From Acidovorax sp. Leaf160 (lineage in GTDB: Bacteria > Pseudomonadota > Gammaproteobacteria > Burkholderiales > Burkholderiaceae_C), in assembly GCF_001424265.1 (NCBI RefSeq), contig NZ_LMOV01000023.1, positions 363,416-427,415 of the forward strand: a DNA stretch of 64,000 bases, in the 5' to 3' direction. Both the position numbers and the translations under genes were made by a program. This document shows, piece after piece, positions 45,072 through 52,680 of this stretch (positions within the stretch are counted from its first letter, which is position 1; each line of letters starts with the position of its first letter). The notes under the pieces were generated by a model. The model was not told where the DNA came from and did not search any database. It saw only the letters and a program-made list of their open reading frames with translations.

Positions 45072-45093
45072 CACTGTGGCTGCGCGCATCACA
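45072..45093. promoter_or_regulatory. candidate Ogr box between O and P
   Basis: Core CACTGTGGCTG with TGT-N13-ACA; here the dyad is longest (CTGTG...CACAG). It lies 72 bases from the O start and 48 bases from the P start, so one box may serve both promoters, or a second, weaker one is hidden. TTTC(CG)nCGAAA lies between it and gene P. Confidence 0.72.
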
Positions 45094-45140
45094 GTTTCTG
45101 CCGGTCGATTTCCGCGCGCGCGCGAAACACACTGGCGGCC

Positions 45141-47045
45141 ATGAAAGAGAAAGCCCCATCCAAAGCGCCGGCAGGCAAGAAGCCGCGACCGATCCGAAGC
45201 GCTGTGCGCAACACGGGCTGCGCCGCGCAAAAGGCCATCACGTCGGGCGCTCGATCACTGGCGCTCGATTCCTTGCCTGCAGGCGAATCGAGCCCGATAG
45301 ACGGCGGCGCGGGCGTGCGGCGCGAGGCCCGCGCGCTCTACTGGATGGGCTGGAAGCTCTCGCACATCGCCGAACACCTGGGCGTTCCGCGCGGCACGCT
45401 GCACGGGTGGTGCAAGGCGGAAAAGTGGCAGGACACGCCAGCAGCCCAGCGGGTGGAGTACGCGCTGGAAGCCCGCATGTCCACGCTCATCGCCAAGGAT
45501 GTGAAGACGGGCGGCGATTTCAAGGAAATCGACCTGCTCGGCCGCCAGCTGGAGCGCCTGGCGCGCATCGGCAAGTACGAAAAGACGGGCCGGGAAGCCG
45601 ACCTGAACCCGAACATCGAGGCGCGCAACGCGGCGCCGAAGAAGTCGCGCGGCAAGAACTTCCTCAGTGATGAGCAAATCGAGCAGCTGAAAAGCGCGTT
45701 CCTCGATTCGCTTTTCAAGTACCAGCTGGGCTGGTGGCAGAGCAGCCAGCAGCGCACGCGCGCCATCCTCAAAAGCCGCCAGATCGGCGCCACCTGGTAC
45801 TTCGCCCGCGAGGCGCTCATCGATGCGCTGGGGACGGGTCGAAATCAGATTTTCCTGTCTGCCAGCAAGGCCCAGGCGCACATCTTCAAACAGTACATCT
45901 GCGCGTTCGTCCACGAAGTGACCGGCGTGGAGTTGAAGGGCGACCCGATCATTCTGGCCAATGGGGCCACGCTGTATTTCCTCGGCAGCAACGCGCGCAC
46001 GGCGCAGGGCTACCACGGCAATTTCTACTTCGATGAGTTCTTCTGGACGCAGGATTTCGAGCGCCTGAACAAGGTGGCCAGCGGGATGGCAATGCACAAG
46101 AAGTGGCGCAAAACCTACTTCTCTACGCCCTCCAGCATTCAGCACGCCGCCTATGCGTTCTGGAGCGCGGCCCGGTTGAAGAAGCGCGACAAGGTGGAGG
46201 TGGATCTTTCGCACCTGCGCCTGGGCGGCTCGGGGTTCACAGGCGAGGATCGCGTGTGGCGGAACATCGTCACGATCATGGATGCGCTGGCCGGCGGCTG
46301 CGATCTGTTCGACTTGGACGAGCTGCGGCTGGAGTATTCGGATGCGGAGTTCGCCAACCTGCTGATGTGCGGGTTCGTGGACGACTCTTTCTCGGTGTTC
46401 CCTTTGTCGATGCTGCAGCCGTGCATGGTGGACAGCTGGGACGTCTGGAAGGACTTCAAGCCGTTCAGCCAGCGCCCTTTCGGCTGGCAGCCGGTCTGGG
46501 TGGGTTACGACCCCAGCCATACGGGCGACTCCGCCGGCTTGGTGGTGCTGGCGCCACCGACCCGCGCAGGCGGTCCGCTGCGCGTGCTGCACACCGAACA
46601 GTTCAAGGGGATGGACTTCGAGGCCCAGGCAAAGGCCATCAAGGACGTGACCACCCGCTATAACGTCACGGCCATCACGGTGGACACCACCGGCATCGGC
46701 CAGGGCGTGTATCAGCTGGTGCAGCAGTTCTTCCCCGCAGTGCAGGGCATCAACTACAGCGTGGAAAGCAAGACCATGCTGGTGCTCAAGGCGCAGCAGG
46801 TCATCAAGGCCGGCCGGCTGGAGTTCGACGCCGGCAACAAGGAGCTGGCCAGCAGCTTCATGGCCATCAAACGCGAGCTGACCGCGAGCGGGCGCAGCGT
46901 GACTTACGCCGCGGGCCGCAGCCAGGAAACGGGCCACTCTGACCTGGCCTGGGCCTGCATGAATGCGCTCAGCAACGAACCACTGGAGACGGGCACCGAC
47001 ATGGCCAGCCCGCATGCCACTTCCTTCATCGCTTTCTCGGATTGA
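45141..47045 (+). CDS. P: terminase large subunit P
   Basis: 634 residues (P2 gpP 590). N-terminal helix-turn-helix (ALYWMGWKLSHIAEHLGVPRGTLHGWCKAEKW), Walker-like ATPase (KSRQIGATWYFAREAL, about 211; NFYFDEFFW with Asp-Glu, about 297) and C-terminal nuclease with GYDPSHTGDSAGLVVL and VDTTGIGQGVY. Packages DNA and cuts cos. Confidence 0.96.
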   Translation: MKEKAPSKAPAGKKPRPIRSAVRNTGCAAQKAITSGARSLALDSLPAGESSPIDGGAGVRREARALYWMGWKLSHIAEHLGVPRGTLHGWCKAEKWQDTPAAQRVEYALEARMSTLIAKDVKTGGDFKEIDLLGRQLERLARIGKYEKTGREADLNPNIEARNAAPKKSRGKNFLSDEQIEQLKSAFLDSLFKYQLGWWQSSQQRTRAILKSRQIGATWYFAREALIDALGTGRNQIFLSASKAQAHIFKQYICAFVHEVTGVELKGDPIILANGATLYFLGSNARTAQGYHGNFYFDEFFWTQDFERLNKVASGMAMHKKWRKTYFSTPSSIQHAAYAFWSAARLKKRDKVEVDLSHLRLGGSGFTGEDRVWRNIVTIMDALAGGCDLFDLDELRLEYSDAEFANLLMCGFVDDSFSVFPLSMLQPCMVDSWDVWKDFKPFSQRPFGWQPVWVGYDPSHTGDSAGLVVLAPPTRAGGPLRVLHTEQFKGMDFEAQAKAIKDVTTRYNVTAITVDTTGIGQGVYQLVQQFFPAVQGINYSVESKTMLVLKAQQVIKAGRLEFDAGNKELASSFMAIKRELTASGRSVTYAAGRSQETGHSDLAWACMNALSNEPLETGTDMASPHATSFIAFSD

Positions 47046-47047
47046 CC

Positions 47048-48136
47048 ATGACACGACGCAACCGCACCGCACGCCACCATTCTTCGCATCAGCCCGCAGC
47101 CACCGCGCCAGCGGATGCAGCGCCATCGATACCGCCCGCGCATTCTTTCACCTTCGACCTGGGCGACCCCGAGCCAGTCATCGGCGGCCGGTCGGCGCTG
47201 CTGGAGTATGCGGAGTGCATGGAGTCGGGCGACTGGTACGAGCCGCCCGTAAGCCTGGCGGCGCTGGCGCGGCTGCTGCGCGTGGGCGCGCACCACGAAT
47301 CGGCGCTGCGGTTCAAGATCAACGTGCTGGCGAGCACGTTCGTGCCATCGCAGTGGCTCAGCGCCGAGGCCTTCCGCGCCATGGCGCTGGATTTTCTGGT
47401 GCTGGGCAATGGCTACTTGGAGCGGCGCCGCAACCGCCTGGGCGGCCTGCTGGAGCTGCGCCACGTGCTGGGCAAGTACGCGCGCCGGGGCATCGAGCCC
47501 GGGCGCTTCTTCTTCGTCACCGATCTGCAGACGCCGCACGAATTCGCGCCAGGCGACGTGTTCCAGCTGCGGGAGCAGGACATCCACCAGGAAATCTACG
47601 GCCTGCCGCCGTACCTGGGTGCGCTGCAGTCGGCCATGCTGAACGAGTCGGCCACGCTGTTCCGCCGCCGCTACTACAACAACGGCAGCCACGCCGGCTT
47701 CATTCTCTATGTGACCGACCCAGCCCAAAAGCAGTCCGACGTGGACGCCATGCGCGACCAGCTGACCAAAACGAAGGGCGGCGGCAACTTCCGGAATCTC
47801 TTCTACTACGCGCCGAACGGGAAGAAGGAAGGCATCCAGCTCATCCCGATCAGCGAGGTGGCCGCGAAGGACGACTTCCTCAACATCAAGAACACCAGCC
47901 GCGACGACGTGCTGGCAGCGCACCGGGTGCCGCCCCAGCTGATGGGCATGCTGCCCAACAACGTGGGCGGCTTCGGGGACGTGGAGAAAGCGGCGATGGT
48001 GTTCGCCCGCAATGAGATTTCGCCGCTGCAGGCGACCATGGCCCACGCCATCAACGCCTGGGCAGGGGTGACGGCCTGCAACTTTCGCCCTTACCTGTTG
48101 ACCGACGCACCGCAGGCCCCGGCCCTAGTCCCGTAA
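47048..48136 (+). CDS. Q: portal protein Q
   Basis: 362 residues from ATG 47048, 2 bases after the P stop (a TTG at 47042 would add two residues). P2 gpQ is 344 long. Conserved blocks: LLEYAECMESGDWYEPPVSLAALARLLRVGAHH and RRRYYNNGSHAGFILYVTD, then HRVPPQLMGMLPNNVGGFGD. Forms the portal ring. Confidence 0.95.
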   Translation: MTRRNRTARHHSSHQPAATAPADAAPSIPPAHSFTFDLGDPEPVIGGRSALLEYAECMESGDWYEPPVSLAALARLLRVGAHHESALRFKINVLASTFVPSQWLSAEAFRAMALDFLVLGNGYLERRRNRLGGLLELRHVLGKYARRGIEPGRFFFVTDLQTPHEFAPGDVFQLREQDIHQEIYGLPPYLGALQSAMLNESATLFRRRYYNNGSHAGFILYVTDPAQKQSDVDAMRDQLTKTKGGGNFRNLFYYAPNGKKEGIQLIPISEVAAKDDFLNIKNTSRDDVLAAHRVPPQLMGMLPNNVGGFGDVEKAAMVFARNEISPLQATMAHAINAWAGVTACNFRPYLLTDAPQAPALVP

Positions 48137-48175
48137 CCCGGGCCACCGCAGCGCGGCTGCCGCGCACCGCATCAG

Positions 48176-48199
48176 AAGCCCGCCAAGCGCGGGCTTTTT
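48176..48199 (+). terminator. terminator after P–Q
   Basis: AAGCCCGC / GCGGGCTT stem with a 5-base loop, followed by TTTTT. Ends the rightward P–Q transcript 40 bases after the Q stop and isolates the cargo genes from late transcription. Confidence 0.85.
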
Positions 48200-48580
48200 C
48201 ACGCCCACTCGAACCCCTTCCCCCCACCCGTTCGGCCCGCCCCGGGGCGCCCCTGCCCCCGGGGAGGCCCTCCAGGCCCACCCACGCCCCGAGACCCAGA
48301 CCCCGTGCAACCCCCTGGCGCGCGGTCGAGACCCCGCCGCGCCTGCTTGCTTAATGTGCTGAATTCGTCGAAGGTGCCGACTAGAGCGCTCGCTATGCGT
48401 GGCGCGGCGTCTCGGGCGGTTTCCCTATGCTGCGTAGTGTCGTGTTTCGTCGAGAATCGTTGGCGTGCTCATCATCTTGGACACGCTGGTCAGATCCGGT
48501 GATCGATTCCTTACATCCCTACCGGTAGGGGGTCGAGCAGGCAAGTTCGCACAAAAAATTTTAATGTTTGAGGCGTAGCA
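48200..48580. other. non-coding interval between Q and the cargo pair
   Basis: 381 bases without a credible gene. The first 110 bases are very GC-rich with CCCCGGGG-type inverted runs (48238-48266); by P2 analogy cos should lie near here but I find no P2-like cos. From about 48350 the DNA turns AT-richer. A perfect 14-bp palindrome, CCCTACCGGTAGGG, lies at 48517-48530, 50 bases before the FRG gene, and could be an operator. Confidence 0.5.
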
Positions 48581-49486
48581 ATGACAGCGAATACGAGTAG
48601 AAGAAGAATTCGGTTGGATCCTGGTTCATCAAAGTTATCTGTAATCGGGCAGTCGCAACCTTCGAGGGATCAAAAGCCGACGGAGATGGTAGTTTCCTCT
48701 TTTGCGGAGTTTCTTTCGGAATTGCACAGGATTAATTACACCAAAAACTCTTTTTGGTATAGAGGGGTTGGAGACGCAAGCTACCAACTTACACCGTCAC
48801 TTTTCCGCCACAAAACTGCCAAAAATCAACCAGCGTATAAAAAATTAGAGCTTGAACTCAATGAGACATTTGAAATGCGTAGTTTGCCGTACGCTGAATC
48901 AAGGGTTTGGGCTGAGGACGACTGGGAACGATTGTTTTTCATGCAGCATTATCGCGTTCCTACCAGACTTTTGGATTGGTCAGGCAGCCCATTAGTTTCA
49001 ATGCATTTTGCAGTCACATCCGTTCAAGTTGATAAACATGGCAATGCGTTGTCGGACGCTGCAATTTACGTCCTTGATCCAAACAAATGGAACAATGCGG
49101 CGTACGCCGAAACCGGATTTCCCGGTGGCGTACTTTCCTCGAAAGATATTTGGTTGAAACGCTATAGCCCATCTGAGGTTTATACTTTTTCTGGACCACT
49201 CCCTCCTATGGCTATGCGAGGGGTTCACAATAGTGCTCGAATTGTCGCGCAACAAGGCTTTTTTACTGTTTTTGGCCCGCAAGCCGAACCCATGGAAAAA
49301 ACATTTTCATGGATCAAAGACGGCAAACCGGTTTTTCCATTGGAATCGCTCCGAAAATATATAATTCCTAAAGATCAGGTGCGTTCGGTGCGCGAGGAGA
49401 TTTTTTCTCTAGGGGTATCTGAGTCTACAATCTATCCAGATCTAGAGGGTCTCGCCGCCGAATTAAAGCGAACGTTTGGATTTTAG
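48581..49486 (+). CDS. FRG-domain protein, candidate anti-phage gene A
   Basis: 301 residues. N-terminal FRG domain: FAEFLSELHR (41-50), FWYRGVGDASYQLTPSLFRH (58-77) and FFMQHYRVPTRLLDWSGSPLVSMHFAV (119-145). The C-terminal half has no recognised domain. FRG-domain proteins are widespread in defence islands and prophages, but their chemistry is poorly known. Clearly AT-richer than the prophage around it (GC far below the neighbouring structural genes), with its own upstream region and a terminator before it, so it is a recent cargo. The next gene starts 1 base after its stop; the pair is an operon. Confidence 0.85.
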   Translation: MTANTSRRRIRLDPGSSKLSVIGQSQPSRDQKPTEMVVSSFAEFLSELHRINYTKNSFWYRGVGDASYQLTPSLFRHKTAKNQPAYKKLELELNETFEMRSLPYAESRVWAEDDWERLFFMQHYRVPTRLLDWSGSPLVSMHFAVTSVQVDKHGNALSDAAIYVLDPNKWNNAAYAETGFPGGVLSSKDIWLKRYSPSEVYTFSGPLPPMAMRGVHNSARIVAQQGFFTVFGPQAEPMEKTFSWIKDGKPVFPLESLRKYIIPKDQVRSVREEIFSLGVSESTIYPDLEGLAAELKRTFGF

Positions 49487-49487
49487 C

Positions 49488-50555
49488 ATGTCGAGTCACA
49501 ATCTTTTTAAAATACATCGTCTTGATTCCAAGACACTGTCATGGTGGAAAAATCGCCGCGACCAAATTGATTTCGAACCGTCCTATCAGCGGAAAGGACG
49601 ACGGTGGTCCACGAGTGATAAGCAATATCTCGTGGACTCCATCCTCAATGGATTTGATGTTCCTAAGTTTTACGTCGCTGATTTCGTTTTCGGCTCATCC
49701 AAACTCAACGAAAAGAAGAAGTCTTATGCCGTTATCGACGGCAAGCAGCGGCTGGAGGCTATATTCGACTTTTTCGATGATGAATTCGGACTGTCTCCGA
49801 CTTTCAAATTGTTCTCAAACCCAGGCTTACATTTGGGCGGAAAGAAATATTCAGAGCTTAAAAGAGACTATCCGGCTGTGGCGGAGGATTTCGATAATTT
49901 CAATCCGGACGTTGTGGGAGTTATAAGCGACGACTTATCATTTATAGAGGAACTTTTTGTTAGATTGAACAGGAGCAAGCCGCTTAGTGGTGCCGAGCTT
50001 CGAAACGCTTTTTCAAGCCCTATTACAGGCGTTATTCGCGAAATCGGCAATCATCCATTCTTTTCTCATAATATTCGCTTCAATACTAATAAGGGGCAGA
50101 ACCTTAACGCTGCCGCAAAGATTCTTATGTTTGAGGTTGCAGGCATTCAAGAGACCAAGAAGACAAGTCTTGACAAGTTTGTGGAGCAATATTCGGTCGA
50201 CGATAATGACGCAACTATGGAACTAACAAGAATCTTTGATGTTCTAGGATTGATGTCTGACCTCTTTTTGTTTCGTGATCCACTTCTTCAGTCCGAAGGC
50301 AATATCCCGGTCTACTACTGGCTGGTCAGAAATTCACCTCAAGAACATGTGATTTATCTAAGAGACTTCCTTGAGGAATTTCAGGAATTCATTCGCACTG
50401 GTCCTCCACCGAGGAACCGCCGCCAGTTATTGAGTGTAGAAAATTGGAATGCATATAAAGCTGCAAGTCGTTCAATCAATGATAGAACTAGCCATGAAAC
50501 TCGTTTCGAAATATTGGAGTCATCGTTTCTGAGGTGGCTCCACCTTAACCACTAA
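49488..50555 (+). CDS. DUF262 protein without HNH domain, candidate anti-phage gene B
   Basis: 355 residues from ATG 49488. DUF262 motifs: IDFEPSYQRKGRRWSTSDKQYLVDSILNGFDVP (27-59), YAVIDGKQRLEAIFDF (80-95) and LFVRLNRSKPLSGAELRNA (156-174). In GmrSD, SspE and related defence proteins DUF262 is an NTP-dependent ParB-like domain, usually followed by a DUF1524 HNH nuclease. Here the C-terminal part (about 200-355) has no H-N-H-like motif, so the nuclease may be absent or supplied by the FRG partner. AT-rich like its partner and ends 88 bases before attR. Confidence 0.87.
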   Translation: MSSHNLFKIHRLDSKTLSWWKNRRDQIDFEPSYQRKGRRWSTSDKQYLVDSILNGFDVPKFYVADFVFGSSKLNEKKKSYAVIDGKQRLEAIFDFFDDEFGLSPTFKLFSNPGLHLGGKKYSELKRDYPAVAEDFDNFNPDVVGVISDDLSFIEELFVRLNRSKPLSGAELRNAFSSPITGVIREIGNHPFFSHNIRFNTNKGQNLNAAAKILMFEVAGIQETKKTSLDKFVEQYSVDDNDATMELTRIFDVLGLMSDLFLFRDPLLQSEGNIPVYYWLVRNSPQEHVIYLRDFLEEFQEFIRTGPPPRNRRQLLSVENWNAYKAASRSINDRTSHETRFEILESSFLRWLHLNH

Positions 50556-50573
50556 GGCTACTGCACGTTTCTT

Positions 50574-50596
50574 GATGGCCTACTGGATGGCCTACA
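50574..50596. repeat. right arm-type integrase sites (paired GATGGCCTAC)
   Basis: GATGGCCTAC at 50574 and again at 50586, 12-base period, 48 bases left of attR. The match to 10728-10746 is one mismatch over about 20 bases. Present at both prophage ends, hence likely integrase arm sites. Confidence 0.62.
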
Positions 50597-50643
50597 TATG
50601 CTCCTGAAACCGTTGCAGATGACGAATTTGCGCGGTGTTTAGC

Positions 50644-50661
50644 TCTCACAGTCTCCGCCAG
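50644..50661 (+). repeat. attR core
   Basis: TCTCACAGTCTCCGCCAG, identical to attL at 10552-10569. It is only the 3' end of the tRNA-Ser gene; no 5' part precedes it. Right boundary of the prophage. Confidence 0.93.
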
Positions 50662-50684
50662 TACGACATTTCAAAGCACACCAG

Positions 50685-50708
50685 AACGCGCCGCAAGGCG
50701 CGTTTTTC
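50685..50708 (+). terminator. original tRNA-Ser terminator, displaced
   Basis: AACGCGCC / GGCGCGTT stem with GCAA loop, followed by a T run. Before integration it would have ended the tRNA transcript; it is now 40 kb away and replaced by the phage one at 10583. Confidence 0.8.
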
Positions 50709-50816
50709 ATGGGTGTTGCGCAGCTGCTGCCTCGCCATAAGCCCCTACAAACAACGGCAGGCCCCAACCGACGGTGAAGAGATTCGCAACGGAAATCGAC
50801 CGCGCGCCGCGGCGGA

Positions 50817-51188
50817 TCAAGAGGCTGGCCCGCACGCCCGGCGACAGCAGCCAGACAACGAGCATCGGGCTGGAGAGGCTCGCAGGTGCCATCGATGGCC
50901 GCCTGTTGGGGGTTCAATCCCTTGAACCATCGCGCAGCCGCAAGGCAGCTGTGCGCGGACGCAGGTGTTCCGCCACGGCGCCCGCCCTTGAATCGCCGCC
51001 GCCCCCCAACAGGTGCAGTCAGCGAGGTCCGCAGTCTCGGCCAGCAGCCTTTCGATCTCCGCCAGCTCTGCCTCGCGCTGCGGCGCTTCCACCGCGTCCC
51101 GCGCCAACAGCCACAGGTAAACGGGCAGCACCAGACTGCCCAGCGCCAACACCGTCAGGGCGGCGAGTGCGACGAACACGAGGAGCAT
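50817..51188 (-). CDS. possible small membrane protein, 123 aa
   Basis: MLLVFVALAALTVLALGSLVLPVYLWLLARDAVEAPQREAELAEIERLLAETADLADC is a credible membrane helix plus a helical tail. The rest (Cys/Arg-rich) looks non-coding, so the frame may be disrupted or the gene shorter. No family recognised. The stretch 50709-51236 holds nothing else I can support. Confidence 0.4.
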   Translation of the reverse strand: MLLVFVALAALTVLALGSLVLPVYLWLLARDAVEAPQREAELAEIERLLAETADLADCTCWGAAAIQGRAPWRNTCVRAQLPCGCAMVQGIEPPTGGHRWHLRASPARCSLSGCCRRACGPAS

Positions 51189-51236
51189 GGCGAACACGTT
51201 GAGCGTGGTTCATTGTGGCTTGGCACCTGCGCGCGA

Positions 51237-51419
51237 TCAGTCGGTGGTTTCGCTTGTGCGTTCGCATTCGTGGCCTGAGCGAGCCCGCTTGCGCCACTGC
51301 ATGGGCTTGGAACGGGCTTCGGAAGCCGCCTGCTTCGCCTGCGGGTTTCCCAGTACGACCAGCTTTCGGTAAAGGCTATACAACGACCCAGCCCGAAGCG
51401 CCCTGCGCTCATCCATCAT
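51237..51419 (-). CDS. possible small basic protein, 60 aa
   Basis: MMDERRALRAGSLYSLYRKLVVLGNPQAKQAASEARSKPMQW has reasonable composition for a real protein and continues leftward as a basic tail. No family recognised and no clear ribosome site; weak call. Confidence 0.35.
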   Translation of the reverse strand: MMDERRALRAGSLYSLYRKLVVLGNPQAKQAASEARSKPMQWRKRARSGHECERTSETTD

Positions 51420-51469
51420 TCAAAAGAGGCGCTTTACGGCGCGTGCGATCCGATGCCGCTGTTGAAAAC

Positions 51470-51530
<61 letters not shown>

Positions 51531-51596
51531 CCGCCCGTGCCGTGCGTCTCGGCTTCTGGGGGAACACCGATCACGGCCCCTGCTTCATCCCTGCCC

Positions 51597-52664
51597 ATGT
51601 CTTCCCACGTACCCTCCAGCCCGCGCCGCGCGGTGGCCTCGATCGCCGCTGATGCCGCGTCCCGACGCCTGAAAGAGGCTGCGAAGGCCGCTATCCGACT
51701 GGCATCGCTGGCCGGCGGGTGCCTCTGCATTCCGGCGGCGCTGGCCGGCCCGCTCGACAACACCGAGTGCATTGCACCGGCCAAGCCCGGCGGCGGGTTC
51801 GATCTGACCTGCAAGCTGGTCCAGACCGCGTTGCTGCAGGGCAAGTACATCAATCAGCCCATGCGGCTCACCTACATGCCGGGCGGCATCGGGGCGGCGG
51901 CGTACAACGCGGTCATCGCGCAGCGTGGCGATCGCGGCAACAGCATCGTCGCGTTCTCCGATGGTTCCCTGCTGAATCTCGCGCAGGGCAAGTTCGGCCA
52001 GCACACCGAGAACGACGTGCGCTGGCTGTCCGCCGTGGGCACCGACTACGGGGCCTTGATCGTGGCCGACAACTCGCCCTATCGGACCCTGGCCGATGTG
52101 ATGAAGGCCATGAAGGCGGACCCGACGAGAGTGGTGCTGGGTGCCGGCGGCACCATCGGCAGCCAGGACTGGATGAAGGCCGCATTGCTGGCGCGTGCCG
52201 CCGGCATCAACCCCAAGCTCATGCGCTTCGTGGCTTTCGAAGGCGGGGGTGAGGCGCTCACCGCACTGCAAGGCGGTCACATCCACGTGGTGACGGGAGA
52301 CGCCGCCGAAGCCAGCCAGCAGCAAATGGCCGGGGCGAAGATCCGCATTCTGGCGGTGATGTCCTCCGAGCGGCTTCCGGGCCGTCTGGCCCAGGTTCCG
52401 ACGGCCAGGGAAGCGGGTGCCCCCATCGAGTGGCCCATCGTGCGCGGCTTCTACATGGGGCCCCGGGTGTCCAGCGCCGACTATGCCGCCTGGCGCGAGA
52501 CATTCAGCAAGATGATGGCGGACCCGGCTTTTGAGCGACTGCGCGCGGAACGCGGCCTTTTCCCGCTCACGCTGGTGGGCAACGACGTGGATGCCTACGT
52601 CAAGAAGCAAATTGCGGACTACCGCACGCTGGTGAAGGAATTCGGTTTGAGCGTGGCCCGGTAA
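51597..52664 (+). CDS. Bug-family (TctC-like) periplasmic solute receptor
   Basis: 355 residues from ATG 51597; the longer frame upstream translates the hexanucleotide repeat as Pro-Cys. A signal sequence (IRLASLAGGCLCIPAALAG) precedes the TctC fold: CIAPAKPGGGFDLTCKLVQ, MPGGIGAAAYNAV and a conserved GTIGSQDW. Binds carboxylates or similar for tripartite transport or sensing. Converges with the tctE-like gene (16-base gap), and no TctA/TctB membrane genes are nearby, so it may be an extracytoplasmic ligand presenter for the kinase. Confidence 0.92.
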   Translation: MSSHVPSSPRRAVASIAADAASRRLKEAAKAAIRLASLAGGCLCIPAALAGPLDNTECIAPAKPGGGFDLTCKLVQTALLQGKYINQPMRLTYMPGGIGAAAYNAVIAQRGDRGNSIVAFSDGSLLNLAQGKFGQHTENDVRWLSAVGTDYGALIVADNSPYRTLADVMKAMKADPTRVVLGAGGTIGSQDWMKAALLARAAGINPKLMRFVAFEGGGEALTALQGGHIHVVTGDAAEASQQQMAGAKIRILAVMSSERLPGRLAQVPTAREAGAPIEWPIVRGFYMGPRVSSADYAAWRETFSKMMADPAFERLRAERGLFPLTLVGNDVDAYVKKQIADYRTLVKEFGLSVAR

Positions 52665-52680
52665 GCGGTTCGTGCACCAC

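Larger units (their letters stand above)
10552..50661. mobile_element. P2-like prophage, about 40.1 kb, in tRNA-Ser
   Basis: Bounded by an 18-bp direct repeat (TCTCACAGTCTCCGCCAG). Contains integrase, gpA-type replication protein, Ogr activator, S24 repressor, and recognisable homologues of nearly all P2 structural genes (D, U, T, E, E', FII, FI, I, J, W, V, S, R, X, L, M, N, O, P, Q) plus a lysis cassette. No structural gene is visibly broken, so it may be inducible. Unlike P2, att lies between the Q side and int, with int transcribed inward. Cargo: ferritin-like protein beside int, BrnT/BrnA beside D, FRG/DUF262 beside attR. Confidence 0.95.

Noticed and set aside
48203-48310. Possible cos site in the GC-rich stretch after Q
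   Set aside because: The position fits P2, but I see no P2-like cos consensus and cannot define the cut points.
48305-48502. 65-codon frame between Q and the FRG gene
   Set aside because: No domain, odd composition and no ribosome site; treated as non-coding.
50880-50945. tRNA-like T-arm sequence (GGGGGTTCAATCCC)
   Set aside because: No acceptor, D or anticodon arm around it; chance match.
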